Below, in pieces: positions 25,737 through 33,024 of a stretch of DNA of 64,000 bases; the stretch's first letter is position 1; each line of letters begins with the position of its first letter. The translations under genes were made by a program, and so were the position numbers. The DNA lies in NCBI GenBank assembly GCA_001184205.1, contig LBMP01000006.1, forward strand, positions 62,001-126,000. The letters run 5' to 3'. This DNA comes from Desulfocarbo indianensis (GTDB lineage: Bacteria; Desulfobacterota; Desulfarculia; Desulfarculales; Desulfarculaceae). A model generated the notes under the pieces. That model was given only the letters and a program-made list of their open reading frames with translations. It was not told the DNA's origin and made no database searches.

Positions 25737-25889
25737 AGGACAATACTCTCCTTTTATTGCTTTTGTCGCGGGTCTAATACCCCGAAGCTTGCTTCGGGGA
25801 GGTTCATTTCAGCAGCCAAGCAATGGCGTAAGACCGCCTGACGCGGCAGGCGGGCAATTGAAGCGGTAAGCCCGGGCCACGCGCAGCCG

Positions 25890-26846
25890 CTACTTGAGCG
25901 CCCAAAGCCATTTGCCGACTATCTCGGGCCGCTCGATGACGCTGGAGTCGATATAGCGGGGGAGGCTGAACACCGGCACCTTGCCCAATTCCGGCTGGGC
26001 CACGATGGCTTCGGCAAGGGCCTTTTGCACCGCCACCGAATCGCCGGTGATCACTATGGCGTCGGGCTTGGCCTTGGCCAGCCCCGCGAGCTTGCGAATG
26101 GTCCAATGCCCCTTGGCGGGCTCTTTGCCCGCGGGCACCAGGGCCTGGCCCACGTTGGCGCAGCCCAGGGGCTCCAGGATGAATTTGTCCGCGTAGCCTC
26201 CGGGCGCTTCCACCTGGATAAAGGCCTTGCCGGTCTGGGCCTGGTATATCCCCTGCAGGACCACCACCTTTTTGCCCAGTTTTTTCCCGGCGATGGCCTT
26301 ATCCAGCTTTTTCACGGCCTTTTCATACTTGGCCGCCAAGGCCTGGCCCGCTTCCTGTTTGCCCAGGATGGCCGCGGTCTGGGCGATGGCCGGGGCCACC
26401 CCCTGGCTGAAATCCACTATCTTTGCCTCCACCCCCAGCTTCTCAAGCAGGGGCAGGGCCTTCACGGGGTCGGAGTCCGCTTTAAGGATGCAGAAGGGTT
26501 GGGACTTTTCCACGATGGCCAGCTTGATGCCCTTGGCCTTGATGAACTTGGTCAGCGTTTCGGTTTGCCCCGAGGTCAGGCATCCGGGGCAGCGCAGGGG
26601 CTGGGAGACCACCTTGAGCTTGTCGCACATAGGCCACAGGGAGCAGCGAACGTTCATGCCGGTGGGCAGCACCCCCAGGTGAAAGGCGATATCCACCGCC
26701 CGATCGCCGATGATGATCATGTTGCGGGGTTCGATTTTTTGATATTTTTCAGCGGCTAACGCCGGAACGGCCGACAGGGCCAGGGCGGCCAGCATGATGA
26801 CGGCCGAACCCAGGGCCGCTCTAAGGGGATTCATGGTGCGAGACAT
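25890..26846 (-). CDS. BtuF/FecB-like periplasmic binding protein with cysteine cluster
   Basis: 318 aa from ATG 26846 (AAGGAG about 10 nt upstream). After a signal peptide ending PALAAE, the binding-protein fold (NMIIIGDRAVDIAFHLGV ... KLAIVEKS ... KPDAIVITG) is that of vitamin B12/siderophore/metal-binding SBPs. Four cysteines near the N-terminus are unusual: C68, C74 and a CPGC pair at 86-89, plus one in QPFCILK. They could bind metal or a thiol-ligated cofactor. No BtuC/BtuD permease gene accompanies it; its neighbours are receptors, DUF4198 and a small membrane protein. It would capture the ligand brought in by the two receptors. Confidence 0.8.
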   Translation of the reverse strand: MSRTMNPLRAALGSAVIMLAALALSAVPALAAEKYQKIEPRNMIIIGDRAVDIAFHLGVLPTGMNVRCSLWPMCDKLKVVSQPLRCPGCLTSGQTETLTKFIKAKGIKLAIVEKSQPFCILKADSDPVKALPLLEKLGVEAKIVDFSQGVAPAIAQTAAILGKQEAGQALAAKYEKAVKKLDKAIAGKKLGKKVVVLQGIYQAQTGKAFIQVEAPGGYADKFILEPLGCANVGQALVPAGKEPAKGHWTIRKLAGLAKAKPDAIVITGDSVAVQKALAEAIVAQPELGKVPVFSLPRYIDSSVIERPEIVGKWLWALK

Positions 26847-26942
26847 TTGGCAGATACTCCTTGTGATGAACGAACAAACATGTGAAGCGAAACAAACCGG
26901 CGCCGCCTGCCGCCAACCGGCGCGGAGCCAGGGCGGCATTGA

Positions 26943-27491
26943 TCAGCTATCATTCGGGATCAGCTTGGACTCCCTGGCCAGAAGGGTGGCGCCGATGCCG
27001 TAGACAAAGGAAAGGCAGGACAAGAGCAGCAACACCCCGCCCACCACCACCAGGGGCTTGACGCTATCCGCGGCGGCCCGGAACTCCGGACTGCCCGCGG
27101 GATGGCCGGTGGGTATGGCCAACAAGCCGATCAGGTGGAAGCCGATGGCCAGCGCCAGGATTCCCGCCACCTGCAAGGCCAGGTTGCCGCCGCACAGCCA
27201 GGGCCGGTAACGGTGGCCGCCCCTGATTTCTTCGGCCAAAAAGTAGAACACTCCCATGAGAGCGGTGGTCACCCAGCCCACCAGGGAGACATGGGTGTGT
27301 ATTTTGCTGACGAAATAGGCGAAGAATGGCTTGATGTGCTGCGGCTCCAGACCCAGGATCAGGCTGTAGAAATCCTGCAGGGCGAACTTGGTGGGATGCA
27401 TGAGGCCCTCCAGCACGCCCAGCACCAAAAACACCAGCGAGACCAACATGAAGCGCCTGGCGGTCGCCCGGCCCAAAGACATGGGTTTCAT
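26943..27491 (-). CDS. Small multi-span membrane protein resembling heme-copper oxidase subunit I
   Basis: 182 aa from ATG 27491 (AAGGA upstream). About 5 hydrophobic segments are visible. KIHTHVSLVGWVTTALMGVFYFLAEE resembles the His-containing helix of NorB/cbb3-type subunit I, and a second His lies in LAIGFHLIGLL. It is far too short for a full oxidase, so it may be a heme-binding membrane protein. It lies between a receptor and the cysteine-rich binding protein in the same operon, consistent with heme or tetrapyrrole traffic. Family assignment is tentative. Confidence 0.6.
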   Translation of the reverse strand: MKPMSLGRATARRFMLVSLVFLVLGVLEGLMHPTKFALQDFYSLILGLEPQHIKPFFAYFVSKIHTHVSLVGWVTTALMGVFYFLAEEIRGGHRYRPWLCGGNLALQVAGILALAIGFHLIGLLAIPTGHPAGSPEFRAAADSVKPLVVVGGVLLLLSCLSFVYGIGATLLARESKLIPNDS

Positions 27492-27666
27492 TTCTGTTTC
27501 AATCCTTGGTTGTAATGCCGGCGGGTCCTGGTCCGTTTGTTTCAAGGGGCCGCGCCGCGCCGAACTGCGGTTAAGCATTCCTGGGAATCGCGGAAAAGAC
27601 TTCTCCGCCTAGCCGGGAAGCGGGCATAAACCCGCTCCCCGGCAAGTTCCTGGTCAAATACGCGGC

Positions 27667-29580
27667 CTAGTAGGTCCCCTTCAGGCCGCAATAGACAAAG
27701 GCCGGCTGGGTGTATGAATCATCGGGGTTGTCGTCCAGGATGTTCTTCATGCCCGCGTACAATTGCAGGTTGCGGGTAAGGTCCTTGCCCACCCAGAAAT
27801 CCAACAGGGAGTAATCATCCAGGGAATTGCCCGAACCGTCCTCGATGCCGGAATACATGGTGTAGGAGGCCCGCATCCTTAGGCCGAACCGCTGGATGAA
27901 CCATTCCGCGTTGAGGTTGCCTTTGAAATTGGGCTGATTGGCCAACTGGTCGCTGGTTTCCTGGTTCTCGGTGTCCAATAAGCTGGCGCCGGCGCCCAGC
28001 CGCCAGCCGTGGGGCAGACGAAGATTGCCGGTGAATTCCAGGCCCTGGGATTTGGCCTCGGCTATGTTTTCATACTTGTAGGTGGCGCCCTTTTGGGTGG
28101 ATTTTTGCAGCACCGCCTCGATCATTTCATCGATGGTGATGTAAAAATAGGTCAGTTCCAGATCAAGGCCCTTGGCCACGTCCAGGTTCGACTGCAAGCC
28201 GATCTCGTAGGACTCGGAAGTCTCCGGCTTCAACTGGCTGTTGGCCAGGTAGACGTCCTTGCCCCGCCTTTTGTAGGAAGTCACGTAAAGCTCATAAGGC
28301 AATGGAGCCCGGAAGCCGTGTCCATAGGCGCCTTTCAGGCGCAGATACTGGTTGATGGCGAAGCTGGCCGCCAGGCGCGGGCTCCATTCGGAGCCGAACT
28401 CGCTGTGATCATCCACGCGCAGGCCGGCCACCAGGTTCAGGCGCTCGAAGAACAGCATATCCAACTGGCCGAAGCCGGCTTTGTTGCTGGTGTCGAACTC
28501 GGGCGTGAGATTGTCCGAGCCCCTTACGTCGTCGCGGTACTCGGCTCCCAGGGTGGCGGTGGCGAAGTCGCCCAGCTTGGCGCTGAAGCGCCCCTCGTAT
28601 TGGGTGATCTTGTATTTTTCATCGGTCTGGAAATAGGGATCGGTGGTTTCGGGGTCCAGGTCGATGTCGGTTTTATATTCCCCGTGATAGGCCTGGAGCA
28701 TGACCTTGAATCTGTCGGCGAAAGCGCCGTCGTAGCGCAGGAACACCTCGCCGCTGTCGTCCTGGGCGTCGCGCTGGGTGAGCGCGTTCTGGATGTCGCG
28801 CTGTCCCTCGCGTTCGAAGTTGTTGTAATAGCCGCCGAAGCTGATGCTGTTCGTGGGATTGATATCGATGGTCCCCTGGCCCGACACGTATTGCTGCTTG
28901 AGATCGTCGCCGTCGTCCGGGGCCAGGTTGTCATAATCCCAGCCGTCGCGGCTGCGGTAGCTGCCGCCCAAGACAAAGCGGAAGGGGCCGGCGTGGCTGC
29001 CGGCATAGAACTGGGGCAGCACCAGGTTCCCCCCGGATTTCAGATTGGTGCCCACCCTGATATCCGCGTTGGCCAGGGTTTTGTCCTTGGGCGGCTTTAT
29101 GGTGATGATGTTGACGACGCCTCCCACCGCGTCGCTGCCGTACAGGGCCGAGGTCGGCCCCCGCACCACCTCGATGCGCTCGATCATGGTGGTGGGGATC
29201 TGATTGATGTCGCTCACCCCGCGATAGCCCGGGGCCAGGCGTCTGCCGTCGATCAGCACCAGGGTGCGCAGGGAGCCGGTGCCCCGGATGGAGGGTTGCT
29301 GCACCCTGCCGGACTCGGTGCCCACGATCAAGCCAACCGCCTCCTGCAGGGCCTGGGTCACGGAGTCGGCGCCCATCTCCTCTATTTGCGCACGGTCTAT
29401 CACCTGCACGCTGGACGGCACCTGGGTGATGTCCCGCTCCTCCAGGGTGGCGGTAACCACGGTGGGCTGAATTATGGCGGGTTCGATTTCCTCTTTGGTC
29501 TGGAGGGCGGCGCATATGCCCGTGGGCAGAGCGAGCGACAACACCAAGGCCACGATAGGTGTTTTGAACAGGGGGGACAT
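27667..29580 (-). CDS. TonB-dependent receptor (CirA/BtuB-like)
   Basis: 637 aa from ATG 29580. Signal peptide MSPLFKTPIVALVLSLALPTG, TonB-box region VVTATLEERDI, plug PSIRGTGSLRTLVLIDGRRL ... MIERIEVVRGPTSALYGSDAVGGVVNII, then the barrel with LRLKGAYGHGFRAPLPYELY. It is the first gene of the six-gene minus-strand set. A hairpin (GCCGGGGAGCGGG/CCCGCTTCCCGGC type, 27613-27647) follows it and may set expression relative to the downstream genes. The ligand is unknown. Its neighbours suggest a corrinoid-, heme- or metal-chelate-like compound. Confidence 0.9.
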   Translation of the reverse strand: MSPLFKTPIVALVLSLALPTGICAALQTKEEIEPAIIQPTVVTATLEERDITQVPSSVQVIDRAQIEEMGADSVTQALQEAVGLIVGTESGRVQQPSIRGTGSLRTLVLIDGRRLAPGYRGVSDINQIPTTMIERIEVVRGPTSALYGSDAVGGVVNIITIKPPKDKTLANADIRVGTNLKSGGNLVLPQFYAGSHAGPFRFVLGGSYRSRDGWDYDNLAPDDGDDLKQQYVSGQGTIDINPTNSISFGGYYNNFEREGQRDIQNALTQRDAQDDSGEVFLRYDGAFADRFKVMLQAYHGEYKTDIDLDPETTDPYFQTDEKYKITQYEGRFSAKLGDFATATLGAEYRDDVRGSDNLTPEFDTSNKAGFGQLDMLFFERLNLVAGLRVDDHSEFGSEWSPRLAASFAINQYLRLKGAYGHGFRAPLPYELYVTSYKRRGKDVYLANSQLKPETSESYEIGLQSNLDVAKGLDLELTYFYITIDEMIEAVLQKSTQKGATYKYENIAEAKSQGLEFTGNLRLPHGWRLGAGASLLDTENQETSDQLANQPNFKGNLNAEWFIQRFGLRMRASYTMYSGIEDGSGNSLDDYSLLDFWVGKDLTRNLQLYAGMKNILDDNPDDSYTQPAFVYCGLKGTY

Positions 29581-29910
29581 GGTTGATACTCCAATGGATT
29601 TAGTTATGAAGACCAGTAAGGGGCCTCTTGGCTTCGATTCGTAGGTTTTGGTTCGGATGTAGCGAATCTGCATGCGGCGATGGCGAGGATCAGACCATGT
29701 AGGAACTCATTCAAGCGGCAAAGCCGGCCATTTGGGGGCAACCTGGGCCGTAACATTGCTTCCTGACAGGCTTTATACACAGCCATTCTCGAAGTTAGCC
29801 GCACATCAAATAGTTCTATATGACAAATTAAATTTGAAGTCAAATATTTTTGACCAGCGCTCGTGGGTAGCTCGGCCAGCGAAGGCTCTGCCGGGTCTTA
29901 GCGGTATATG

Positions 29911-29924
29911 ATTGTAATTACAAT
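29911..29924. promoter_or_regulatory. 14-bp perfect palindrome, putative operator
   Basis: ATTGTAATTACAAT is a perfect palindrome in an AT-rich stretch 330 bp upstream of the receptor at 29580. It resembles metal-repressor or dimeric-repressor sites in shape, but matches no box I can name with confidence. Confidence 0.4.
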
Positions 29925-30070
29925 ACTACTAATATGATATGTGTGCTGGGTTAACCGCCGAACGTCGCGGGCTTGGCCTTGAATTAGGCCATAAAATCAA
30001 TCAATAGAGGGCTCATAAGTTTGATGCCTATAATTATTTGCGCGCGGAGCGGCCGTTTTGGGTTTTACGC

Positions 30071-30118
30071 GGCCTGTCACACCGGCGGCCGCTAGTCCAA
30101 GTCTTGTCGAACGCGCCA
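30071..30118 (+). other. Degenerate tRNA-Asp 3' fragment / attachment-like core
   Basis: GGCCTGTCACACCGG followed by CGGCCGC matches the anticodon-loop core at 5533 in all but one of the first 22 bases. The following T-arm and acceptor are decayed, but the segment ends GCGCCA like a tRNA 3' end. It may be an old third attachment scar; the 5.5-30.1 kb segment lies between two such cores. Confidence 0.6.
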
Positions 30119-30186
30119 AATAAAGATCAAGGGGTTGGCCGGATCGGGTTGAGCCTACTTATAACCACTGCCCCTCCCCCTGGCCA

Positions 30187-30215
30187 TTGACATAACCCTT
30201 TGCTCAATCTATAGT
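30187..30215 (+). promoter_or_regulatory. Consensus sigma70 promoter
   Basis: TTGACA (30187-30192), exactly 17 bp, then TATAGT (30210-30215). Transcription would start near 30222. The first product ends at the terminator at 30362-30398 unless there is read-through into the AraC gene at 30460. Confidence 0.75.
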
Positions 30216-30250
30216 TTTTAAACGCCCCAATGAAGGGGGAGGTTATCTAG

Positions 30251-30331
30251 TTGAAAATAAGAACGACGCTTGGTGTGCCAGCCCTATCGCTTGGGGTTCT
30301 CGTTCGCAGGTTATCGGCCGGGTCCCCATAA
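30251..30331 (+). CDS. Possible 26-aa leader peptide
   Basis: A TTG start 8 nt after GGGGGAGG opens 26 codons (MKIRTTLGVPALSLGVLVRR then LSAGSP) ending TAA inside the inverted repeat that precedes the terminator. The peptide looks like a truncated signal peptide. It could be a leader peptide coupling translation to attenuation, or a remnant of a lost exported gene. The ribosome binding site is good but coding evidence is weak. Confidence 0.25.
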   Translation: MKIRTTLGVPALSLGVLVRRLSAGSP

Positions 30332-30361
30332 GATAACCTGGCCATAAACAGGCCGGTCATG

Positions 30362-30398
30362 AAGACCACTTTCCCTTAGGGAAAGGTGGTCTTTTTTA
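30362..30398 (+). terminator. Intrinsic terminator before the AraC gene
   Basis: A GACCAC-TTTCCC stem pairs with GGGAAA-GTGGTC (one bulged G) around a 3-nt loop and is followed by TTTTTT. Confidence 0.85.
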
Positions 30399-30459
30399 TT
30401 GGGGGACGCGGGCAAGACGCCTGGCTGGCGCAAGCAGCCCGCCGCTTGGGGGAGCATAA

Positions 30460-31467
30460 GTGAACAGATGCATAAACATCATCCAGCCGAACGGGGTTTC
30501 TCCGCATGGCTCGCCGCGCGGTTGCGGTGACGCCGCCGGCGAGCCCGGAGAAGTGCGCTTCCACGAGGAGATTCGCTTCAAGTCCGGCTATTGGATGGTC
30601 GTGAGCAAGCATACGCGCGCCCAAGGCATGCGGATGCCTTTTGACCAGGACCGGGCTCCGGTGAGTTTGTGCTACAACCTCGCGCAAAAAGCCCGCTGCA
30701 CCGTGCTGAACGGCGGCCAGGCCGAAATGACCTTTGAACGCAGGGCAGGGGACGGGGTGCTGTCCTATCTGCCCCAAACCCGCGGCATTCTGGAAGCGCC
30801 CCAGGGCGAAAACGTCTTGGGCATATCCATCTATTTCCCGTTCGGCATCTTCATGGATATGTTCAGCCTGAGCCATAGGCTGCTCGGCCCGCTCCAGGTC
30901 AAGCCCTACGCAAGCGCCGCCCGCCCGGCCTTTTATCACCAGGCCCAATTCGAACCAGAAACCCGCTTGGCCCTTTGGCAGGTCTTGCAGTGCCCCTATA
31001 CAGGCAGGGTGCGCGAGCTGTTCATGGAAGCCAAGGCCCTCGAGCTGGCGGCCCTCAAGCTGGTCCAACTGGACCCGGACAGCCTCGCTGAAGCCGATAA
31101 GTTGAGCAACCGCGCCATGGATCAGGTGCGCGAGGCGCACCGCATCCTGGTCGACCGCATGGCCGATCCCCCGGACTTGAGCCAACTCAGCCGCATGGTG
31201 GGGCTGAATCGCAACAAACTCAACCGCGGTTTCAAAAAGCTGTATGGAGACACCGTCTTCAATGTCCTGCGCAAGGCCAGATTGGCCAAAGCCCGCTCCC
31301 TTTTGCAGCACACCGAGCTGAGCCTGGTGGAGATCGCTTTTTCCATCGGCTATAACAGCCAGGCGAACTTCACCACCGCCTTTCGCCGCCAGTTTGGCCG
31401 ACCGCCCAACGTGGTGCGCAAACATGGTTTGGCCCGGCGGGGGAACAAGGCAAGTTACCTAAGCTGA
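30460..31467 (+). CDS. AraC-family regulator, YbtA-like
   Basis: 335 aa from a GTG with GGGGGAG upstream. The N-terminal part (1-215) is a ligand-sensing domain of the YbtA/PchR kind. The C-terminus is a double helix-turn-helix AraC domain: DLSQLSRMVGLNRNKLNRGFKKLYGDTVFN and LVEIAFSIGYNSQANFTTAFRRQFG. YbtA/PchR-type proteins activate siderophore receptor and transporter genes when the ferric siderophore enters the cell. It stands directly upstream of an MFS siderophore transporter and a FyuA-like receptor on the same strand, so these are its likely targets. A second homologue is at 54893. Confidence 0.9.
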   Translation: MNRCINIIQPNGVSPHGSPRGCGDAAGEPGEVRFHEEIRFKSGYWMVVSKHTRAQGMRMPFDQDRAPVSLCYNLAQKARCTVLNGGQAEMTFERRAGDGVLSYLPQTRGILEAPQGENVLGISIYFPFGIFMDMFSLSHRLLGPLQVKPYASAARPAFYHQAQFEPETRLALWQVLQCPYTGRVRELFMEAKALELAALKLVQLDPDSLAEADKLSNRAMDQVREAHRILVDRMADPPDLSQLSRMVGLNRNKLNRGFKKLYGDTVFNVLRKARLAKARSLLQHTELSLVEIAFSIGYNSQANFTTAFRRQFGRPPNVVRKHGLARRGNKASYLS

Positions 31468-31489
31468 GCCCAACCCGCCCTGCAAAATA

Positions 31490-31518
31490 GTGCGTTTCCC
31501 AAAAACAACCGTGCGTTG
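31490..31518 (+). promoter_or_regulatory. Direct repeat GTGCGTT spaced 21 bp, putative AraC-type operator
   Basis: GTGCGTTT (31490) and GTGCGTTG (31511) are two helical turns apart, the usual arrangement of AraC-family binding half-sites, between the AraC gene and its presumed MFS target. ATAATAC about 12 bp after could serve as -10. Confidence 0.45.
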
Positions 31519-31637
31519 CGCATAATACAGCTCCGCGTTTTTAGCCTATCAATCTTAGCAATTCCCCTGGGTCCCTTTTGGCTGCCATGGAGGACCGGTC
31601 TTGGCCGTGGCCCCAACCAGCCGTGCAAGGTTGCATC

Positions 31638-32912
31638 ATGAAGGCTTTTCCCTTAGCGCCCACCCCCCGCGGACTGGTCTCCACCACCTCGCGCAAGCTG
31701 TTTCTTCTGCTGGTGATGTACTTGTCGCAAAGGGTCTTTCTGTGTTTTTCCTGGACCCTCTTGCCCATTCTCCTGCGCCAGCAAGGCGCCAGTCTCGGCG
31801 CCATCGGCTTCTCCGCCCTGGTCTATTGCCCCTGGGCCCTGAAATTCACCTATGCCTCTTGGCTGGACCGCGCCAAGGGAGGCCGGCTGGGGCGCCGCAA
31901 GAGCTGGATAGTGCCCCTGTTGATCCTCTCCGGAGCCGCCATGCCCCTGCTGGCGCTCTTTTCCCCTGAAGATGATTTGGCCGCCGTCCTGGCCGTGGTG
32001 GCCCTGCTCAATCTGGCCTTCGCCACCATTGATATAGCGGTGGATGGATATGCCACCGATATCCTGGAACCGGAGGAGCGCCCCTGGGGCAACACCACCC
32101 AGACCATAGGCTATGTGCTGGGCTACATGCTGGGCGCGGGCGTGTTTCTGATAATCCACCAGCGCCTGGGGTGGTCCGCTACCTTGCTGCTGCTTACGGC
32201 GATGCAGGTCATCCTGATGGTGCCGATCTTCCTGCACAAGGAACTGCCCGCCATTGCCGCGGCCGGCTGCGCTGGCCGCCATCAGGTTGCACCAGCCGTT
32301 AAGCCCAGGGTTTGGCCCTTTATCAAGCAGCCCAGCATAGCCTGGTTCTTTTTGTTCGCCGGGTTGCTGATGGTGCTGGAGCAGGGCGGCCTGCAACTGC
32401 GGCTGCCCATGCTGGTTGATATAGGGATGAATCCCGCCGACCTGGGCCGCCTCAACATATGGGTCGGCTCGCCCTTGTGCATCCTGGGGGCCACCGTGGG
32501 AGGGGCCCTCCTGGCCAAACTGGGCCAGCGGCCGGTGTGCGCCCTGTGTTGTTTGGGAGCCGCCGGCCTCAGCCTTTTCTCCGCCTTCATCTCCCAAGGC
32601 GCGTCTCAGGGCTTAGCTATCGCGGTGATGATCGGGACGGAAAAGCTGTTGGCCGGCATCGTGACCACCTTCCTTTTCAGCCTAATCATGACTCTCAGCG
32701 TGGGCCGCCAATCAGCGACCAATTACGCCGTTCTGGGCAGCCTGGTCCATCTCGTGCAGTTCGCGGTCATTCCCGCCGCCGGGATGATCTGCGACCTGAT
32801 CGGCTACTTTGATTTATACCTAACTCTGACTTTATTCGGTATGTTAACTCTATTAACCGGAGATTATATATTGCGAAACCGCCTGATATTCAGTCGCAAC
32901 ATTAATAATTAG
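31638..32912 (+). CDS. RhtX/FptX/YbtX-like MFS siderophore transporter
   Basis: 424 aa from ATG 31638, with about 12 membrane segments. The family signature parts are YLSQRVFLCFSWTLLPILLRQQGASLGAIGF and FATIDIAVDGYATDILEPEERPWGNTTQTIGYVLG, close to AmpG/RhtX-type permeases. RhtX and FptX import ferri-siderophores (rhizobactin, pyochelin) through the inner membrane, and YbtX is encoded with yersiniabactin genes. The gene follows the AraC regulator and precedes a FyuA-like receptor. Codon use becomes AT-richer in the last 40 residues. Confidence 0.85.
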   Translation: MKAFPLAPTPRGLVSTTSRKLFLLLVMYLSQRVFLCFSWTLLPILLRQQGASLGAIGFSALVYCPWALKFTYASWLDRAKGGRLGRRKSWIVPLLILSGAAMPLLALFSPEDDLAAVLAVVALLNLAFATIDIAVDGYATDILEPEERPWGNTTQTIGYVLGYMLGAGVFLIIHQRLGWSATLLLLTAMQVILMVPIFLHKELPAIAAAGCAGRHQVAPAVKPRVWPFIKQPSIAWFFLFAGLLMVLEQGGLQLRLPMLVDIGMNPADLGRLNIWVGSPLCILGATVGGALLAKLGQRPVCALCCLGAAGLSLFSAFISQGASQGLAIAVMIGTEKLLAGIVTTFLFSLIMTLSVGRQSATNYAVLGSLVHLVQFAVIPAAGMICDLIGYFDLYLTLTLFGMLTLLTGDYILRNRLIFSRNINN

Positions 32913-33024
32913 TGACGTTATTACGTGGTGTTTACTGGATGGATAACATAATGACTCGCTGCCTATAAGGCGGCTCAGCAACGCGAGAATATGTAGCTTT
33001 TCACCCGCTAATATGGAGAGTGCC

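Larger units (their letters stand above)
30222..30398 (+). ncRNA. Candidate small RNA or attenuated leader upstream of the AraC gene
   Basis: Bounded by a consensus promoter and a strong terminator (CCAC-TTTCCC/GGGAAAGG-GTGG stem, then TCTTTTTT). An 8-bp inverted repeat (AGGTTATC at 30308, GATAACCT at 30332) and a CTGGCC/GGCCGG pair lie within. The roughly 175-nt transcript could be a stand-alone small RNA or a leader that attenuates the regulator gene. No known RNA family is recognised. Confidence 0.4.
29581..30459. other. Intergenic regulatory region (about 880 bp)
   Basis: No long gene. From left to right: a GC-rich leader of the receptor gene, an AT-rich stretch with the palindrome at 29911, a degenerate tRNA-Asp-like segment at 30071, a consensus promoter at 30187, a short frame at 30251 and a terminator at 30362. 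An earlier part (29690-29760) has GC-rich segments that could pair, but I recognise no riboswitch class. Confidence 0.5.
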
